Shown here in pieces: positions 42,753-52,053 of a DNA stretch of 64,000 nucleotides. Source of the stretch: Rhizobium sp. N324 (GTDB taxonomy: Bacteria; Pseudomonadota; Alphaproteobacteria; Rhizobiales; Rhizobiaceae); the NCBI RefSeq assembly GCF_001664485.1, contig NZ_CP013635.1:603631-667630 (forward strand). The letters run 5' to 3'. The notes beneath the pieces are model-generated. The model was given only the letters and a program-made list of their open reading frames with translations. It was not told the DNA's origin and ran no database searches. Both the position numbers and the translations under genes were made by a program. The number at the start of each line of letters is the position of its first letter. Position 1 is the stretch's first letter.

Positions 42753-42860
42753 TGCTGCAACGCCTTGCCTTTCGCCCGCAGTCACCGCCCACCCGGTAAC
42801 GCCCGGCATCGGAATTTACTGAAATTGAGCGGATTCAACAGGCGGCCGGCCGAGCCGATA

Positions 42861-44900
42861 TCAGAACTCCTCCCATGACGCCGCCGCGGCAGTCGCCGTA
42901 GCAGTGCGGTCGCCAAAGGCGCCGGCGAGCTTCTGGCCGAGTGTGCGCGCCGGCGAGGCAACCGGTCTGCTCTGTGGGGAGGCAGCACGTGGCGCAGCCT
43001 GTGCGGCGTCGAGCTTGAAACGGACGATCAACCGGGCGAGATTGGCCGCCTCTTCCGCCAGCCGGTTGGTCGCGGCCGTGGATTCCTCGACCATGGCCGC
43101 GTTTTGCTGCGTCACCTGATCCATCTGATTGACCGCGGTCGAGACCTCGGAAAGGCCGGTCGACTGTTCTCTTGCGGCCGTTGCGATCGAGCGCACATGC
43201 TCGTCGATCTTGACCACCTGGTCCTGGATGTGGCCGAGCGCCTCACCGGTCGCCGTCACCAGCTTCACCCCGGATTGGACTTCACCGCTGGAGCGGTTGA
43301 TCAGCACCTTGATGTCCTTGGCGGCATTGGCCGAACGCTGCGCCAGTTCGCGCACTTCCTGCGCCACGACGGCGAAGCCCTTGCCGGCTTCACCGGCGCG
43401 CGCCGCCTCGACACCGGCATTGAGCGCCAGAAGATTGGTCTGGAAGGCGATCTCATCGATGACGCTGATGATCTTGCCGATTTCGCCCGAGGCCTGCTCG
43501 ATCCGTCCCATGGCCGACACGGCCTGGCTGACGACATCGCTCGACTGACCGGTGCCCTTCTTCGTCTCGTCGACCATGTGACTGGCTTCCAATGCACGCT
43601 CGGTCGAATGCTTCACGGCGACGGTGATCTCTTCCAACGCGGAGGAGGTTTCCTCCAGCGACGCCGCCTGCTGCTCGGTGCGCTGCGACAGATCTCCGGA
43701 AGCGATGCGCATTTCGCCGGCGCCACCATTGATAATGTCGACGGCCGCACGCACCTCGCCAAGAACGGCGCGCAGGTTGGTCATGGTTGCATTGACATTG
43801 TTCTGCAGCTCCGCGAAGGAACCCTGGAACTCGCCGCGCATATTCTCCGTCAGGTCGCCATTGGCCAGCGCCGAAATAACCCGGCGGGTTTCCGCAACGC
43901 CATGATCGACCGAGGCGATGAGCTGATTGAGGCCGACGACGATGCGGTTGAGATCGGGATAGCCGAACTCCTCAGGTGCACGATGCGTGAAATCGCCCGC
44001 CGCCGCCGCCGTAATGGCCGCGTCGATGCTCTTCTGCATTTCGATGACCTTGGCCCGCTTATCCGCGCCGGCGGCATCCAGTTCGCGCACCTTGGCGCCG
44101 TTCTGCTTGAAGACTTCGACGGCACGGGCCATCTCACCGATTTCGTCGCGTCGGCCAGCGAAAGGAATGTCGGCGTCGAGATTGCCGCCGGCGAGATCGT
44201 TCATGCTCGTGGTGATCCGGCCGATCGGCTTTGCGATCGCCCGGGCGCCAAACACGGCGGAGCCGATCAGCGTGGTGATCGTCAGCAGGCCGATGCCGAG
44301 ATTGAGAAAGAGAACCAGAACGGCGGCGGCATCCGCCTCCTCCCCGGCCTTTGTTGCCATCGCCTTTGCCGAATCCACCCCTTCGTCGAGCAGCTTGGCC
44401 GCCTCATCCGAAATCGCCATTAGCTTTGCCTGAGAGTCCTTCTCCTTTGCGTCGAGGGAAGTGTCGCCAGCTTTGAGGGCGAGTTTTGCCTTGGTAATTT
44501 CGACCATGTCGCCGGTAGCGTTGAAAAGGCTCTCGGCCAGCGTTTTGAGCTTCACGATCCGGTCCCTGTTGACCTGCATCCGCAGTCCGCCCATGGCATC
44601 GTCAAGGTATTTGATCACCGAGTGATGGCGGGCCGCGAGGTAATCGGCGGCCTTGGCGATCTCGGCGGCGGAGGCGGCGAGACGCAGATCGCGCACCCCG
44701 ACCTGCATGCCCCGCCATGAAGCCTTGGCATCGACCAGGTCGCGGGAAACGACCAGCTGGCCCTCCTGATATTTCGCGCGTTCATAGACGTGCTGGCCGC
44801 CCTGCCAGACGGTGAGAAGCATCACCGCCACCAGGAAAATGCCGATGGCGGAAAGGGTGGCCAGTTTGGTGCTGATGCGCGAAAAAATGCTTGCGGGCAT
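42861..44900 (-). CDS. Methyl-accepting chemotaxis protein with CheR tether
   Basis: Chemoreceptor of 679 residues: membrane helix 1 (about 12-32), helical ligand domain (about 35-185), membrane helix 2 (about 190-215), HAMP (about 218-270; ITTSMNDLAGGNLDADIPFA), a second HAMP-like segment (about 300-350), then the signalling coiled coil with the same EIAFQTNLLALNAGVEAARA tip as the other chemoreceptor here. It ends in SWEEF, resembling the C-terminal pentapeptide that binds CheR/CheB, which the first receptor lacks. Start chosen at 44900 (MPASIFS) with AGGACC upstream. Confidence 0.92.
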   Translation of the reverse strand: MPASIFSRISTKLATLSAIGIFLVAVMLLTVWQGGQHVYERAKYQEGQLVVSRDLVDAKASWRGMQVGVRDLRLAASAAEIAKAADYLAARHHSVIKYLDDAMGGLRMQVNRDRIVKLKTLAESLFNATGDMVEITKAKLALKAGDTSLDAKEKDSQAKLMAISDEAAKLLDEGVDSAKAMATKAGEEADAAAVLVLFLNLGIGLLTITTLIGSAVFGARAIAKPIGRITTSMNDLAGGNLDADIPFAGRRDEIGEMARAVEVFKQNGAKVRELDAAGADKRAKVIEMQKSIDAAITAAAAGDFTHRAPEEFGYPDLNRIVVGLNQLIASVDHGVAETRRVISALANGDLTENMRGEFQGSFAELQNNVNATMTNLRAVLGEVRAAVDIINGGAGEMRIASGDLSQRTEQQAASLEETSSALEEITVAVKHSTERALEASHMVDETKKGTGQSSDVVSQAVSAMGRIEQASGEIGKIISVIDEIAFQTNLLALNAGVEAARAGEAGKGFAVVAQEVRELAQRSANAAKDIKVLINRSSGEVQSGVKLVTATGEALGHIQDQVVKIDEHVRSIATAAREQSTGLSEVSTAVNQMDQVTQQNAAMVEESTAATNRLAEEAANLARLIVRFKLDAAQAAPRAASPQSRPVASPARTLGQKLAGAFGDRTATATAAAASWEEF

Positions 44901-45077
44901 GTATCGGGTCCTGCTGAGCGCGACAGGAGTCCTCATATCCCCTGCCCGCCACGGAATGGGTGATCGACTTCATTCGACCGCCATCTATGCGCCCGGCCTT
45001 TCGAGATCGCCTCCGCGTCGAAGGGATCACTGTCGCCATGGCCTCGGCCCACTAACAGTCGATAAACATATAATAAA
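44901..45077. other. Intergenic region, no gene seen
   Basis: Together with the terminator and its flank this gap runs from 44901 to 45208. It contains the chemoreceptor promoter region and an AT-rich patch (around 45057-45079), but no supported open reading frame. Confidence 0.4.
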
Positions 45078-45106
45078 AAGTTCCCCTTTCGCCGGGCCGG
45101 GAACTT
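45073..45106 (-). terminator. Intrinsic terminator downstream of the RES toxin remnant
   Basis: On the minus strand AAGTTCCC pairs with GGGAACTT (45099-45106 with 45078-45085) around a GC-rich loop, followed by TTTTTATTA. This is a typical Rho-independent terminator about 100 bases after the RES frame. Confidence 0.65.
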
Positions 45107-45208
45107 GGATGCGCGATCGGGATAGGGTGCGCTGAAAGTGGATATGCTGGCGACCACTCTCCCCCTCTTGCGGGCTGGCCGCGCCGCACGCGACTGGGAT
45201 GGCTCGCG

Positions 45209-45791
45209 TCAGGATTGCCTGTCGATGACCGTGACGTGCAGGGCATCGAGTATAGGACCGAGTGCCGACAAGCGGATGAGATCCAATGCAGGGCTATCGG
45301 CTTCAAGGCTTGCCGTAGCCCGGTCATAGACAGCAACGCACTGCTTGTTGGTGATCCGCGACATATAGAGGATACCGTCAAAATCGGTGCGATCGTAGAT
45401 TTCCTGACTGAGGCGACGTCCGCTCATCTGCGCCCTTGCCCGAACGGCATCTGTCGACACCCCGAGCAAGTTTGCACCCTCGTAGCGCAGATCGAGCAGG
45501 AAAAGCGGAGCCTGGCTTCGGACAGCTGCGATCGAATAGCGGTCGAGTTCCTCCCGCAGTATCAATCGCCCGGTCTTGCCCTGGAACCGGTCACGAACAA
45601 TCGTTTCCGCTACCGCAGTCGCTGGATCCTGAGCGAGGTAGAGCAGCCGGAACTTATCCTTGGGGCTCGAAAAACGCGTCTTGCCCCCATGCCTAGCGGC
45701 GTTCCCGCATGAGCGCGAGAGATTATCCTGACATAGTCGGGACGTCGGCCCGGACGGCGAGACGTTGCAGGACGGCTTTGTCGAGCGTCAT
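45209..45791 (-). pseudogene. RES-domain toxin, broken by two frameshifts
   Basis: Toxin half of an Xre/ParS-RES toxin-antitoxin pair; intact members degrade or ADP-ribosylate using NAD+. The ATG at 45791 overlaps the antitoxin stop (ATGA) but its frame stops after about 22 codons. RES-like sequence continues in a second frame (DYVRIISRAHAGTPLGMG), and then in a third (KTRFSSPKDKFRLLYLAQDP, VAETIVRDRF, TDFDGILYMSR, QCVAVYDRA) to the stop at 45209. Adding one base near 45735 and one near 45685 would join all parts, so two single-base losses are inferred. The protein cannot be made as is. Confidence 0.75.
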
Positions 45792-46510
45792 TGCGCAGCG
45801 AAATAGGTCTGAGCTGCGTCAACAACCTCGTCCGCGCGATCCTGTTTCAGGAGGCCTATGGGTCTGCGCCCGCCCAATATAGGATTCGACTGGCTGAGCC
45901 ACAGCCATGCGACGCGCTGATTGGAAACGAGAGCGCTGATCGTCCCTATGCCTTTTGCAGGGCGCCCGTCGATGAATTGTTCAACCGGGTAGACGTGTTT
46001 TCTCGTTCCCTTCAATAGGGCGATGACCTCGCCGGCATGCTGCCAGCGATTAAGGGTGGAGCGCGCAATTCCGAAATCGCGCTGGAGTTCGCTTGCGCCG
46101 GCAACCGGCCCGGCCCAATCCTCGAGCTTGCGGGTGACCGCAAGTTCGCCCAACAATCGCTCGCCCTCCTCCGCAGTGACGATCTTCCCAAGTCCTTCGC
46201 CTCCGGACGATTCCACCGCTGTTGGAATCTCAAGCGCGATCTTGCCGCCAGTCGGCGCATCACCGAAAGTCTCCACCAGGCCGCGAATGCGTCGGGCCAG
46301 CTCGCCCTGGCGCTTGCTGAGTTCACGTCGTGCACTGATCGGAAGATCGACAATGGCCGCCGCGGCCGCTCCCGCGATTCTGGCGGACAGGGCAACCGAG
46401 CCGGACTCGAATGTGGCGTCGGCTTTCAGCACATCGGCGACTTTGGCGGCAACGCGATCGGCGACCTGCGCCTGACGAGCGCGATCCGGCTGCGTTTGGG
46501 AGCCAACCAT
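45788..46510 (-). CDS. Xre/MbcA/ParS-type antitoxin
   Basis: Antitoxin and autorepressor of 240 residues. The C-terminal toxin-binding domain is clear (VAWLWLSQSNPILGGRRPIG followed by LLKQDRADEVVDAA); a helix-turn-helix lies before it (SELQRDFGIARSTLNRWQHAG, near residue 140). The N-terminal 120 residues (alanine-rich, helical) are longer than in usual 130-160 residue antitoxins. GGAGGTAGTTTC precedes the ATG. Direct repeats TTTGTCC at 46559 and 46568, 9 bases apart, lie about 50 bases upstream and may be its operator. The toxin partner downstream is broken. Confidence 0.8.
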   Translation of the reverse strand: MVGSQTQPDRARQAQVADRVAAKVADVLKADATFESGSVALSARIAGAAAAAIVDLPISARRELSKRQGELARRIRGLVETFGDAPTGGKIALEIPTAVESSGGEGLGKIVTAEEGERLLGELAVTRKLEDWAGPVAGASELQRDFGIARSTLNRWQHAGEVIALLKGTRKHVYPVEQFIDGRPAKGIGTISALVSNQRVAWLWLSQSNPILGGRRPIGLLKQDRADEVVDAAQTYFAAQ

Positions 46511-46600
46511 GAAACTACCTCCGTTCTTTTACGACCTGATATAGTCTCAAATGACCAATTTGTCCAGTTTGTCCCATTTAAGCGACTGCAGGCATGATCG

Positions 46601-46636
46601 AACTCGCACCGCCGCGCTGGAGCGGGGGTGCGAGTT
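46601..46636. terminator. Hairpin at the 3' end of the alpha-mannosidase gene
   Basis: Perfect ten-base stem AACTCGCACC / GGTGCGAGTT around a GC-rich loop with its own pairing potential, 18 bases after the mannosidase stop. No U-run follows, so termination efficiency is uncertain. It also separates the gene from the antitoxin promoter. Confidence 0.55.
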
Positions 46637-46653
46637 CTCTCAAGAAGGAACCG

Positions 46654-49600
46654 TCAGGCCTTCAGCAGCTTCCAGGTCCGGATCTCAAACGGCATAATGT
46701 CGGCGGGGCCTTTCCGGTCCATCGGCTCTTCAAGAATGTTGAGCGGCTGCGAGGCCGACCATCCGGACGGCAGGGCGACAGAGAGGCGGCCGCGCCGGCC
46801 GGCGGGTTCGTAGAGGCGCAGGATCAGGCCATCGCCCTCTTCGGCCGGTTTCAGGCCCGAAAAGGCGACGGGCGTGCCGGCAACCGCGAGCGGCGTGAAA
46901 GTGCTTGTGGAGAGACCCCTGGCTTCGGTCACCACAAGCGGCTGGTTGAGATCGATCGCCTCATCAAGCACGCTGCCTTCATGCCAGGCGCCTTCATGCG
47001 GCATCAGCGCATAGGTAAAGCTCTGCTCGCCTTCATCGGCCAGCGGATCGGGATAGATCGCCCCGCGCACGAGGCTCATGCCGATCACATTGCCGCGGGC
47101 GCTGTGGCCGTATTTGGCATTGTTGAGCAGTGCGACGCCGAAACCCGGCTCGCTGATATCGACGAAACGATGGGCGACGGCCTCGAACATCGCCTGCTCC
47201 CAGGAGGTGTTGGTGTGCGTCGCCCGCTCGACGATGCCGTAAGCGCATTCGAACGTCGCTTTCCGGGCCTTTACGTCGACCGGGTTGAGGGTGCGCAGCA
47301 GGGTACGCCGGTCGTGCCAATCGATCGTCGTTTCGATGTCGAGCCGCTTGGCATTGGCCGTCAGCACATAAGTCTGAGTGACGCTCGAATTGCGGTAACG
47401 ATGGACGACGCGGATCGCCGCGCGGTGCGGGCCGCTTTCGACGAGGGAGATGCTTTCGGGCGTGTCGAGCCGGACGGCCTTTTCGGCATAATCGGCGTCG
47501 ATATCCCAGGCGTCCCAATTGCGGGGCTTGTCGGCTGGATAGACCCAGAGCTGGTTTGCCGAACCGTCGACCGCTTCGCGGCCCGTCGCCTTGTGGACAA
47601 GGCTTGCAACCGCGCCGTCCTTGCCGATGACGACGGCGAGATGGTCGTTTTCGAGGCGCTCGGGGCCGGCCTTCAGCCCACCCGCCGGCTGCAGCGCCTG
47701 CCTGTCGAAGACCGCGACGGACAAGGGGGCAACGATATCGCCGGCCGAAACGACGGTGCCGTCGGCAAGCGTGGCGCTGACGGGCCGCGGCGCAAGCGAC
47801 GGATTGACGACGATCAGTGCATCGGCAACACCACCCTTCGGCAGATGGGACGACAGCGCCTGCACGGCCTTTGCCTGCTCGGATTTGGCGTTGTCGAGGA
47901 CCCCACCGAGTTCCTGCTCCGCATCCTGGTAGACCTCGCGGATGCTCGATCCCGGCAGGATATCGTGGAATTCGTTTTTCAACACCACGCGCCAATCCGC
48001 TTCGAGGCTTCTCGGCTTGTCGGCACCCAGCATATGGGCGAGCGAAGCCAGCGTTTCGGCGGTGATCAGCGCACGCTCCGCCTGGCGGTGCTTGCGCTTG
48101 ACGCCGCTTTGGGTCGTCAGCGTGGCGCGGTGCAGTTCGAGATAGATCTCGCCGTCCCAGACGGGGAGGTTCTTTTCCGCCGCGGTCTGATGCGCCTTCT
48201 CATAGAAGCTTTTGACGGTACCCCAGCGCGCCTGCGGGATGGCGGGAAAATCGCGCAGCTGCACCTCGCGCTCCACCATTTCAGGCGTCACGCCGCCGCC
48301 GCCGTCCCCGTAGCCGACGGCCAGAAGCGAGGTATCGTGCTGCACCTTGCCGCGGAAATTCTTCCATGTCGGCAGATAGCAATCTGCCTGCACAAAGCCG
48401 TTATATCCCTGCATCGGATTGTCGAAGGTGTGGGTCAGCACCTGGCTGCCGTCGAGGCCCTTCCACCAGAAGAGATCGGAAGGGATATGATTGGTCTCGC
48501 TCCAGTTGACCTTGATGGTGAAGAAGCTGTCGATGCCGCCCTGTTTCAGGATCTGCGGCAGGGCGCCGGAGAAACCGAAGCAATCCGGCAGCCAGCACAC
48601 CGTATGGCGGGTGCCGAAGGTCTTTTCGAAATAACGCTGGCCATAGAGAACCTGACGGACGAGGCTTTCGCCCGTGGGCATGTTGGTATCGGGCTCCACC
48701 CACATGCCGCCGACGGTTTCCCACTTTCCTTCCGCGACCTTCTTCTTGATCCGTTCGAGAAGCTCCGGATCCTCCTCTTCCATCTGCGCGTAATAATGGG
48801 CAGTCGACTGGTTGAAGCGGAAATCGGCCGATCGCTCCATCAGCGACAGCGCCGTGTTGAAGGTGCGCCGCATCTTTCGCCGCGTCTCGCGATAGGGCCA
48901 GAGCCACGCGAGGTCGATATGCGCATGACCGGTCAGCAGCAGCTCGCCATTCGGCGGAAAGCGCTTCTGCAATTCCTTCAACCGCGCCGTCAGCACCTCG
49001 AACGCGGAAGCCGCCGACGCACTCTGCTCGTCGGAGAGACCTGCCGGGTTCGCCTCAAGCTCCGGCAGCTCCCAGATCTTCTGCTGCATCACGGCATCGG
49101 AGGTGCGGGAGACGTAAGCCGCCGTATCCGATGGCCAGTCGAGGCTGCGCAAGGCCTGCTCGGAAGCATCGACCAGATGCGGCACGACTTCATGCTCGCC
49201 GAGCACCTCGATCGCCTCTGAAACCTGCTTCAACAGAAGATGCAGGCGATGTGCCGGGCCATCGAGCCAGATCAGCCGCGCCTTGTTCAGCCGCGGCGCC
49301 CGGTTCGGCTCCCCGAACGGAAAGCGAGCAACGCTTTCCGTCGCAATCGAAAAGCGGCGACCCTTGACCGGAAATTCCTGGTGGTAGGGATCGAGCCCGA
49401 ATGTCTCGCTTTGACCATCAGGATAGCCCAGCGTGATCAGGCTCTCGCCGCCGAGATCGAGCTGCAGGCGGATATCTTCGAGCGGCCAGCCCGCCGGCGC
49501 CTCCGCATTCGCGGCAAAATGCACTACGCCCTGGCGATGCGGCCAGTCCTGATGATGAGCGATCGGCTCGCCTTCGAAGGTCCAGCCGTCGACCGGGCTA

Positions 49601-49680
49601 TTCTGCCGATCCCGCCAATGCGCCAGCTCGGCAATGCGGACTTTGAGGCGATCGAGGCGTTGGGCAATGGTCAGGGGCAT
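46654..49680 (-). CDS. Alpha-mannosidase, glycoside hydrolase family 38
   Basis: Cytosolic zinc enzyme of 1,008 residues that removes alpha-mannose from imported oligosaccharides. LLTGHAHIDLAWLWPYRETR near residue 250 holds zinc ligands (HxD), CWLPDCFGFSGALPQILKQG near 360 the nucleophile Asp, and the C-terminal half is the beta-sandwich of GH38. There is no signal peptide, so the substrate must be imported, probably by the ABC system encoded at 53-60 kb. AGGATAAGCC precedes the ATG. Its promoter is nearly identical to that of the ABC binding-protein gene (see 53283-53310), pointing to one regulon. Confidence 0.93.
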   Translation of the reverse strand: MPLTIAQRLDRLKVRIAELAHWRDRQNSPVDGWTFEGEPIAHHQDWPHRQGVVHFAANAEAPAGWPLEDIRLQLDLGGESLITLGYPDGQSETFGLDPYHQEFPVKGRRFSIATESVARFPFGEPNRAPRLNKARLIWLDGPAHRLHLLLKQVSEAIEVLGEHEVVPHLVDASEQALRSLDWPSDTAAYVSRTSDAVMQQKIWELPELEANPAGLSDEQSASAASAFEVLTARLKELQKRFPPNGELLLTGHAHIDLAWLWPYRETRRKMRRTFNTALSLMERSADFRFNQSTAHYYAQMEEEDPELLERIKKKVAEGKWETVGGMWVEPDTNMPTGESLVRQVLYGQRYFEKTFGTRHTVCWLPDCFGFSGALPQILKQGGIDSFFTIKVNWSETNHIPSDLFWWKGLDGSQVLTHTFDNPMQGYNGFVQADCYLPTWKNFRGKVQHDTSLLAVGYGDGGGGVTPEMVEREVQLRDFPAIPQARWGTVKSFYEKAHQTAAEKNLPVWDGEIYLELHRATLTTQSGVKRKHRQAERALITAETLASLAHMLGADKPRSLEADWRVVLKNEFHDILPGSSIREVYQDAEQELGGVLDNAKSEQAKAVQALSSHLPKGGVADALIVVNPSLAPRPVSATLADGTVVSAGDIVAPLSVAVFDRQALQPAGGLKAGPERLENDHLAVVIGKDGAVASLVHKATGREAVDGSANQLWVYPADKPRNWDAWDIDADYAEKAVRLDTPESISLVESGPHRAAIRVVHRYRNSSVTQTYVLTANAKRLDIETTIDWHDRRTLLRTLNPVDVKARKATFECAYGIVERATHTNTSWEQAMFEAVAHRFVDISEPGFGVALLNNAKYGHSARGNVIGMSLVRGAIYPDPLADEGEQSFTYALMPHEGAWHEGSVLDEAIDLNQPLVVTEARGLSTSTFTPLAVAGTPVAFSGLKPAEEGDGLILRLYEPAGRRGRLSVALPSGWSASQPLNILEEPMDRKGPADIMPFEIRTWKLLKA

Positions 49681-49798
49681 GGCTTATCCTGTTCAAAAAT
49701 CGGCGGCGAGCGATCCGGAATCATGGCTTTGGGAGATAAAGATGGTGCGACAGACATCGCGAATTGCCGGCCCTCCTCCCAGCGGTCCGCCGAGTCTT

Positions 49799-49826
49799 AG
49801 ATTAAGTAACTTTGATTTGGCGTCAA
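49799..49826 (-). promoter_or_regulatory. Promoter/operator of the alpha-mannosidase gene
   Basis: Minus-strand TTGACG (49821-49826), a 16-base spacer and TAATCT (49799-49804). The spacer contains CAAATCAAAGTTACT, differing at one base from the spacer of the promoter at 53283-53310. Conservation of the whole spacer indicates a shared repressor site, probably for a ROK regulator. The rest of the 313-base gap (49681-49993) shows no gene. Confidence 0.7.
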
Positions 49827-49993
49827 GAGAGGAAAGCCACCTGGGATAAGACAGTCCTCGGTTTGTGGCGGCTAATTGGCCCAACGAATAACGAAATCTT
49901 GATCGTCAGCCACAGTTACCGCTCGCCGGATCCGCACTACTTCCTTCGATTCATGCTGGAATTGCCGGTTTCGAGCGTCCACGGGAGGGTAAG

Positions 49994-50179
49994 ATGCTTC
50001 AAATTCGCAAAACATTGGCAGCCGTCGCAGCCATCATCGTGGTTGCCGTCTCATCGTCCTGCACGACAGGCTCGACCGACTCAGTGCAGACGGGCTCGGT
50101 TGGATACAGCAGCGTCGACTACGGACTGAGACCCGCCTGCCGGGACGGCTTCGGCAACGATCGCCCTTGCAGCTACTAA
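49994..50179 (+). CDS. Small lipoprotein, hypothetical
   Basis: Predicted lipoprotein of 61 residues: signal sequence with lipobox VSSSC (Cys at about 23), followed by a short Ser/Gly-rich tail with PACRDGFGNDRPCSY, where two Cys may pair. GGGAGGGTAAG precedes the ATG. Short entericidin-like or unclassified lipoproteins of this form are frequent in rhizobia. The function is unknown. Its last four bases overlap the frameshifted gene on the other strand. Confidence 0.65.
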   Translation: MLQIRKTLAAVAAIIVVAVSSSCTTGSTDSVQTGSVGYSSVDYGLRPACRDGFGNDRPCSY

Positions 50180-50735
50180 ATCCTAAGGGTCGGCCGGAGC
50201 GACATCGGGGGTGAGCCGCCGGAAGCCGCTTCCTTGACTTCGCTTGAACTGAACCCCGGAACCCATCTGCGCGGTATCGCGACGGTCCTTTCAAGAGGCT
50301 GCCGCTTGCGCAACACTTCAAGTATTTCCGGATCAGCATCCTTGCGCACAGTCAGATAAATGAATCCCGTCCACCGGGCCTGAGGGACATCCACGCGTTC
50401 GATCATCGGCCAAGGGATGCGCTTCGGCAGCCTTTGACCAGCGATGCCGTCGGGCCCGATCACCATTAGGGGCTTGGTGAAGTCCACCTGCCGAGCCTTT
50501 ACTGCAACATGAACGATGATGCCGAGGAACAGGATCGCGAACAGACCCTCTCCGACACCGCTCGTCGGTCTGCTCATTTCGATCTGCCCAAGGGCGATAA
50601 GCAAGAGAGGTAGACGAAACAGAGTGCCAGGACGCCAAGGATGATGAGGAGGTATCTAACGCTCCCTCGCAGAACGAGGATTGGCTGGGCGGCGTTTGGG
50701 TCGCCGTCAGTGGCGGGAGAATGCTCATCGGTCAT
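50176..50735 (-). pseudogene. STM3941-like membrane protein gene with a frameshift
   Basis: From ATG 50735 one frame encodes 52 residues with a membrane helix (RYLLIILGVLALCFVYLS) and then stops near 50576. An overlapping frame continues a second helix and a soluble PH-like domain (GLFAILFLGIIVHVAVKARQ, then PLMVIGPDGIAGQRLP and IPWPMIERVDVPQ) to 50176. One missing base near 50612 would join the two into a single protein of about 185 residues with the layout of STM3941-type proteins. It could be a true mutation or a sequencing error; a shorter protein from within 50604 is another possibility. Confidence 0.55.
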
Positions 50736-50883
50736 CGGTTGAATTCAACGCTCCACGCAAGTAATTCCGAGCACACCTTAACTGTGTAGAGCCGAGCCCC
50801 TTCGTTACACCACCTACTGGAAAATCGTTACGAACACCTGCAAGCGTGATACACAACCGGATAGTGCTCTAGGAAAGGCGGTC

Positions 50884-52023
50884 ATGCGGTATCTTCGGTC
50901 AGGGCCGCGTCGGCTTCATACCCAGGAGATGGGCGGTCCGCGCGCCAAAACGGTGGGTCTGAGGTCGGGCGAGATCGCCGACCGGAATATTCGCGTCATC
51001 CTGGAAGCGATCCGCAGGCATGGGCCGCTGACGCGCACCGAGCTTGGCCGGCATAGCGGGCTGACCGGGCCCGGCATCACCAATATTCTGCGGCGACTGG
51101 CGGAGGAAAAGCTCGTCACCTCGAACCGGCGCAACGGCCTTGGCGGCGGCGCCACAGCGACGGAATTCGCATTGCGGCCGGAAGGCGCGTTTTCGGTCGG
51201 GGTCAAGCTTCGCCAACGGCGCGGCGAGATCGTGCTCGTCGATCTGAGCGGCCAGGTGCATGACCGAGCCTATTTCGACGTGGAGCCGACAGAAAAGGTC
51301 AGGCGGGTGCATGCGGCCGCCCGTGACATGGTCGATCGGCATGCCGACCTGCCGGTCATCGGGCTCGGCATCGCCACCAACGACTGGACGGAAGATGAGA
51401 GCGATGCGATCGCCGCCATATCGACCATCGCGCGTCCCTATGTCGAAAACGAGTGCACGGCGAGCCTTCTAGCCGAGCGCACGATCGGCAGCGCCCTTCC
51501 GGAGGGGGGGCTCGCGATGATCATCATCGACGACGACGTGCAGGCGGGCTTCCTCATCCGCGGCGCCCCCTATTCCGGCGTGCACGGGCGGGCGGGCAGC
51601 ATCGGCGAAATGGTGACCGGGCCCGACAATGCCCAGCTCAATACCGTCGTCGGTTTCCAGGCGCTGCGCTCGCGCATCGGCGATGACGACTTCGCCCGTC
51701 TGCTCAAGGGCGAGGAATTCTCCTGCCCCTTGCTGTCGCAATGGATCCGCGAGGCCGCCGGCCATCTGCTCGATCCCATCATCGCCATGGCCGGTTTCTT
51801 CGCTCCCAGCGCCGTCATGATCGGCGGAGATCTGCCGCAGGGCGTGCTCGAGGCGCTGATCCATCAGCTTTCCATCGAGCGGCGCGATACGTCGACACGC
51901 CCGATCATCACGCCGTGGATTTCGCCGATGCGGCCGGCAAGCTTCAGCGGCGGCGGCGTAGCACTCGGTGCCGCGCTCCTGCCCTTCCTCAACACCCTGC
52001 TTCTGCCGCCGGCTTCGGCGTGA
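50884..52023 (+). CDS. ROK-family transcriptional regulator
   Basis: Sugar-responsive repressor of 379 residues: N-terminal winged helix (about 32-95; HGPLTRTELGRHSGLTGPGI) and a ROK sugar-binding domain. The zinc motif and kinase residues of sugar kinases are not present, and GVHGRAGSIGEM replaces the usual G-H-x-G-E segment. AGGAAAGGCGGTC precedes the ATG. It lies between the mannosidase and the oxidoreductase and is one of two ROK genes in the region; it is a candidate for the repressor that binds the shared promoter element. Confidence 0.87.
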   Translation: MRYLRSGPRRLHTQEMGGPRAKTVGLRSGEIADRNIRVILEAIRRHGPLTRTELGRHSGLTGPGITNILRRLAEEKLVTSNRRNGLGGGATATEFALRPEGAFSVGVKLRQRRGEIVLVDLSGQVHDRAYFDVEPTEKVRRVHAAARDMVDRHADLPVIGLGIATNDWTEDESDAIAAISTIARPYVENECTASLLAERTIGSALPEGGLAMIIIDDDVQAGFLIRGAPYSGVHGRAGSIGEMVTGPDNAQLNTVVGFQALRSRIGDDDFARLLKGEEFSCPLLSQWIREAAGHLLDPIIAMAGFFAPSAVMIGGDLPQGVLEALIHQLSIERRDTSTRPIITPWISPMRPASFSGGGVALGAALLPFLNTLLLPPASA

Positions 52024-52024
52024 C

Positions 52025-52049
52025 GTCCAAGGCGCTGCGCGCTTTGGAC
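52025..52049. terminator. Bidirectional hairpin between rok and oxidoreductase genes
   Basis: Eleven-base stem GTCCAAGGCGC / GCGCTTTGGAC with a TGC loop and one G-U pair, lying between the converging stop codons of the two genes. No U-run, so read as a probable weak terminator. Confidence 0.5.
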
Positions 52050-52053
52050 GGGA

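Noticed and set aside
46594-49221. An 875-codon open frame on the plus strand
   Set aside because: Antisense shadow of the GH38 alpha-mannosidase; low-complexity composition and no ribosome site.
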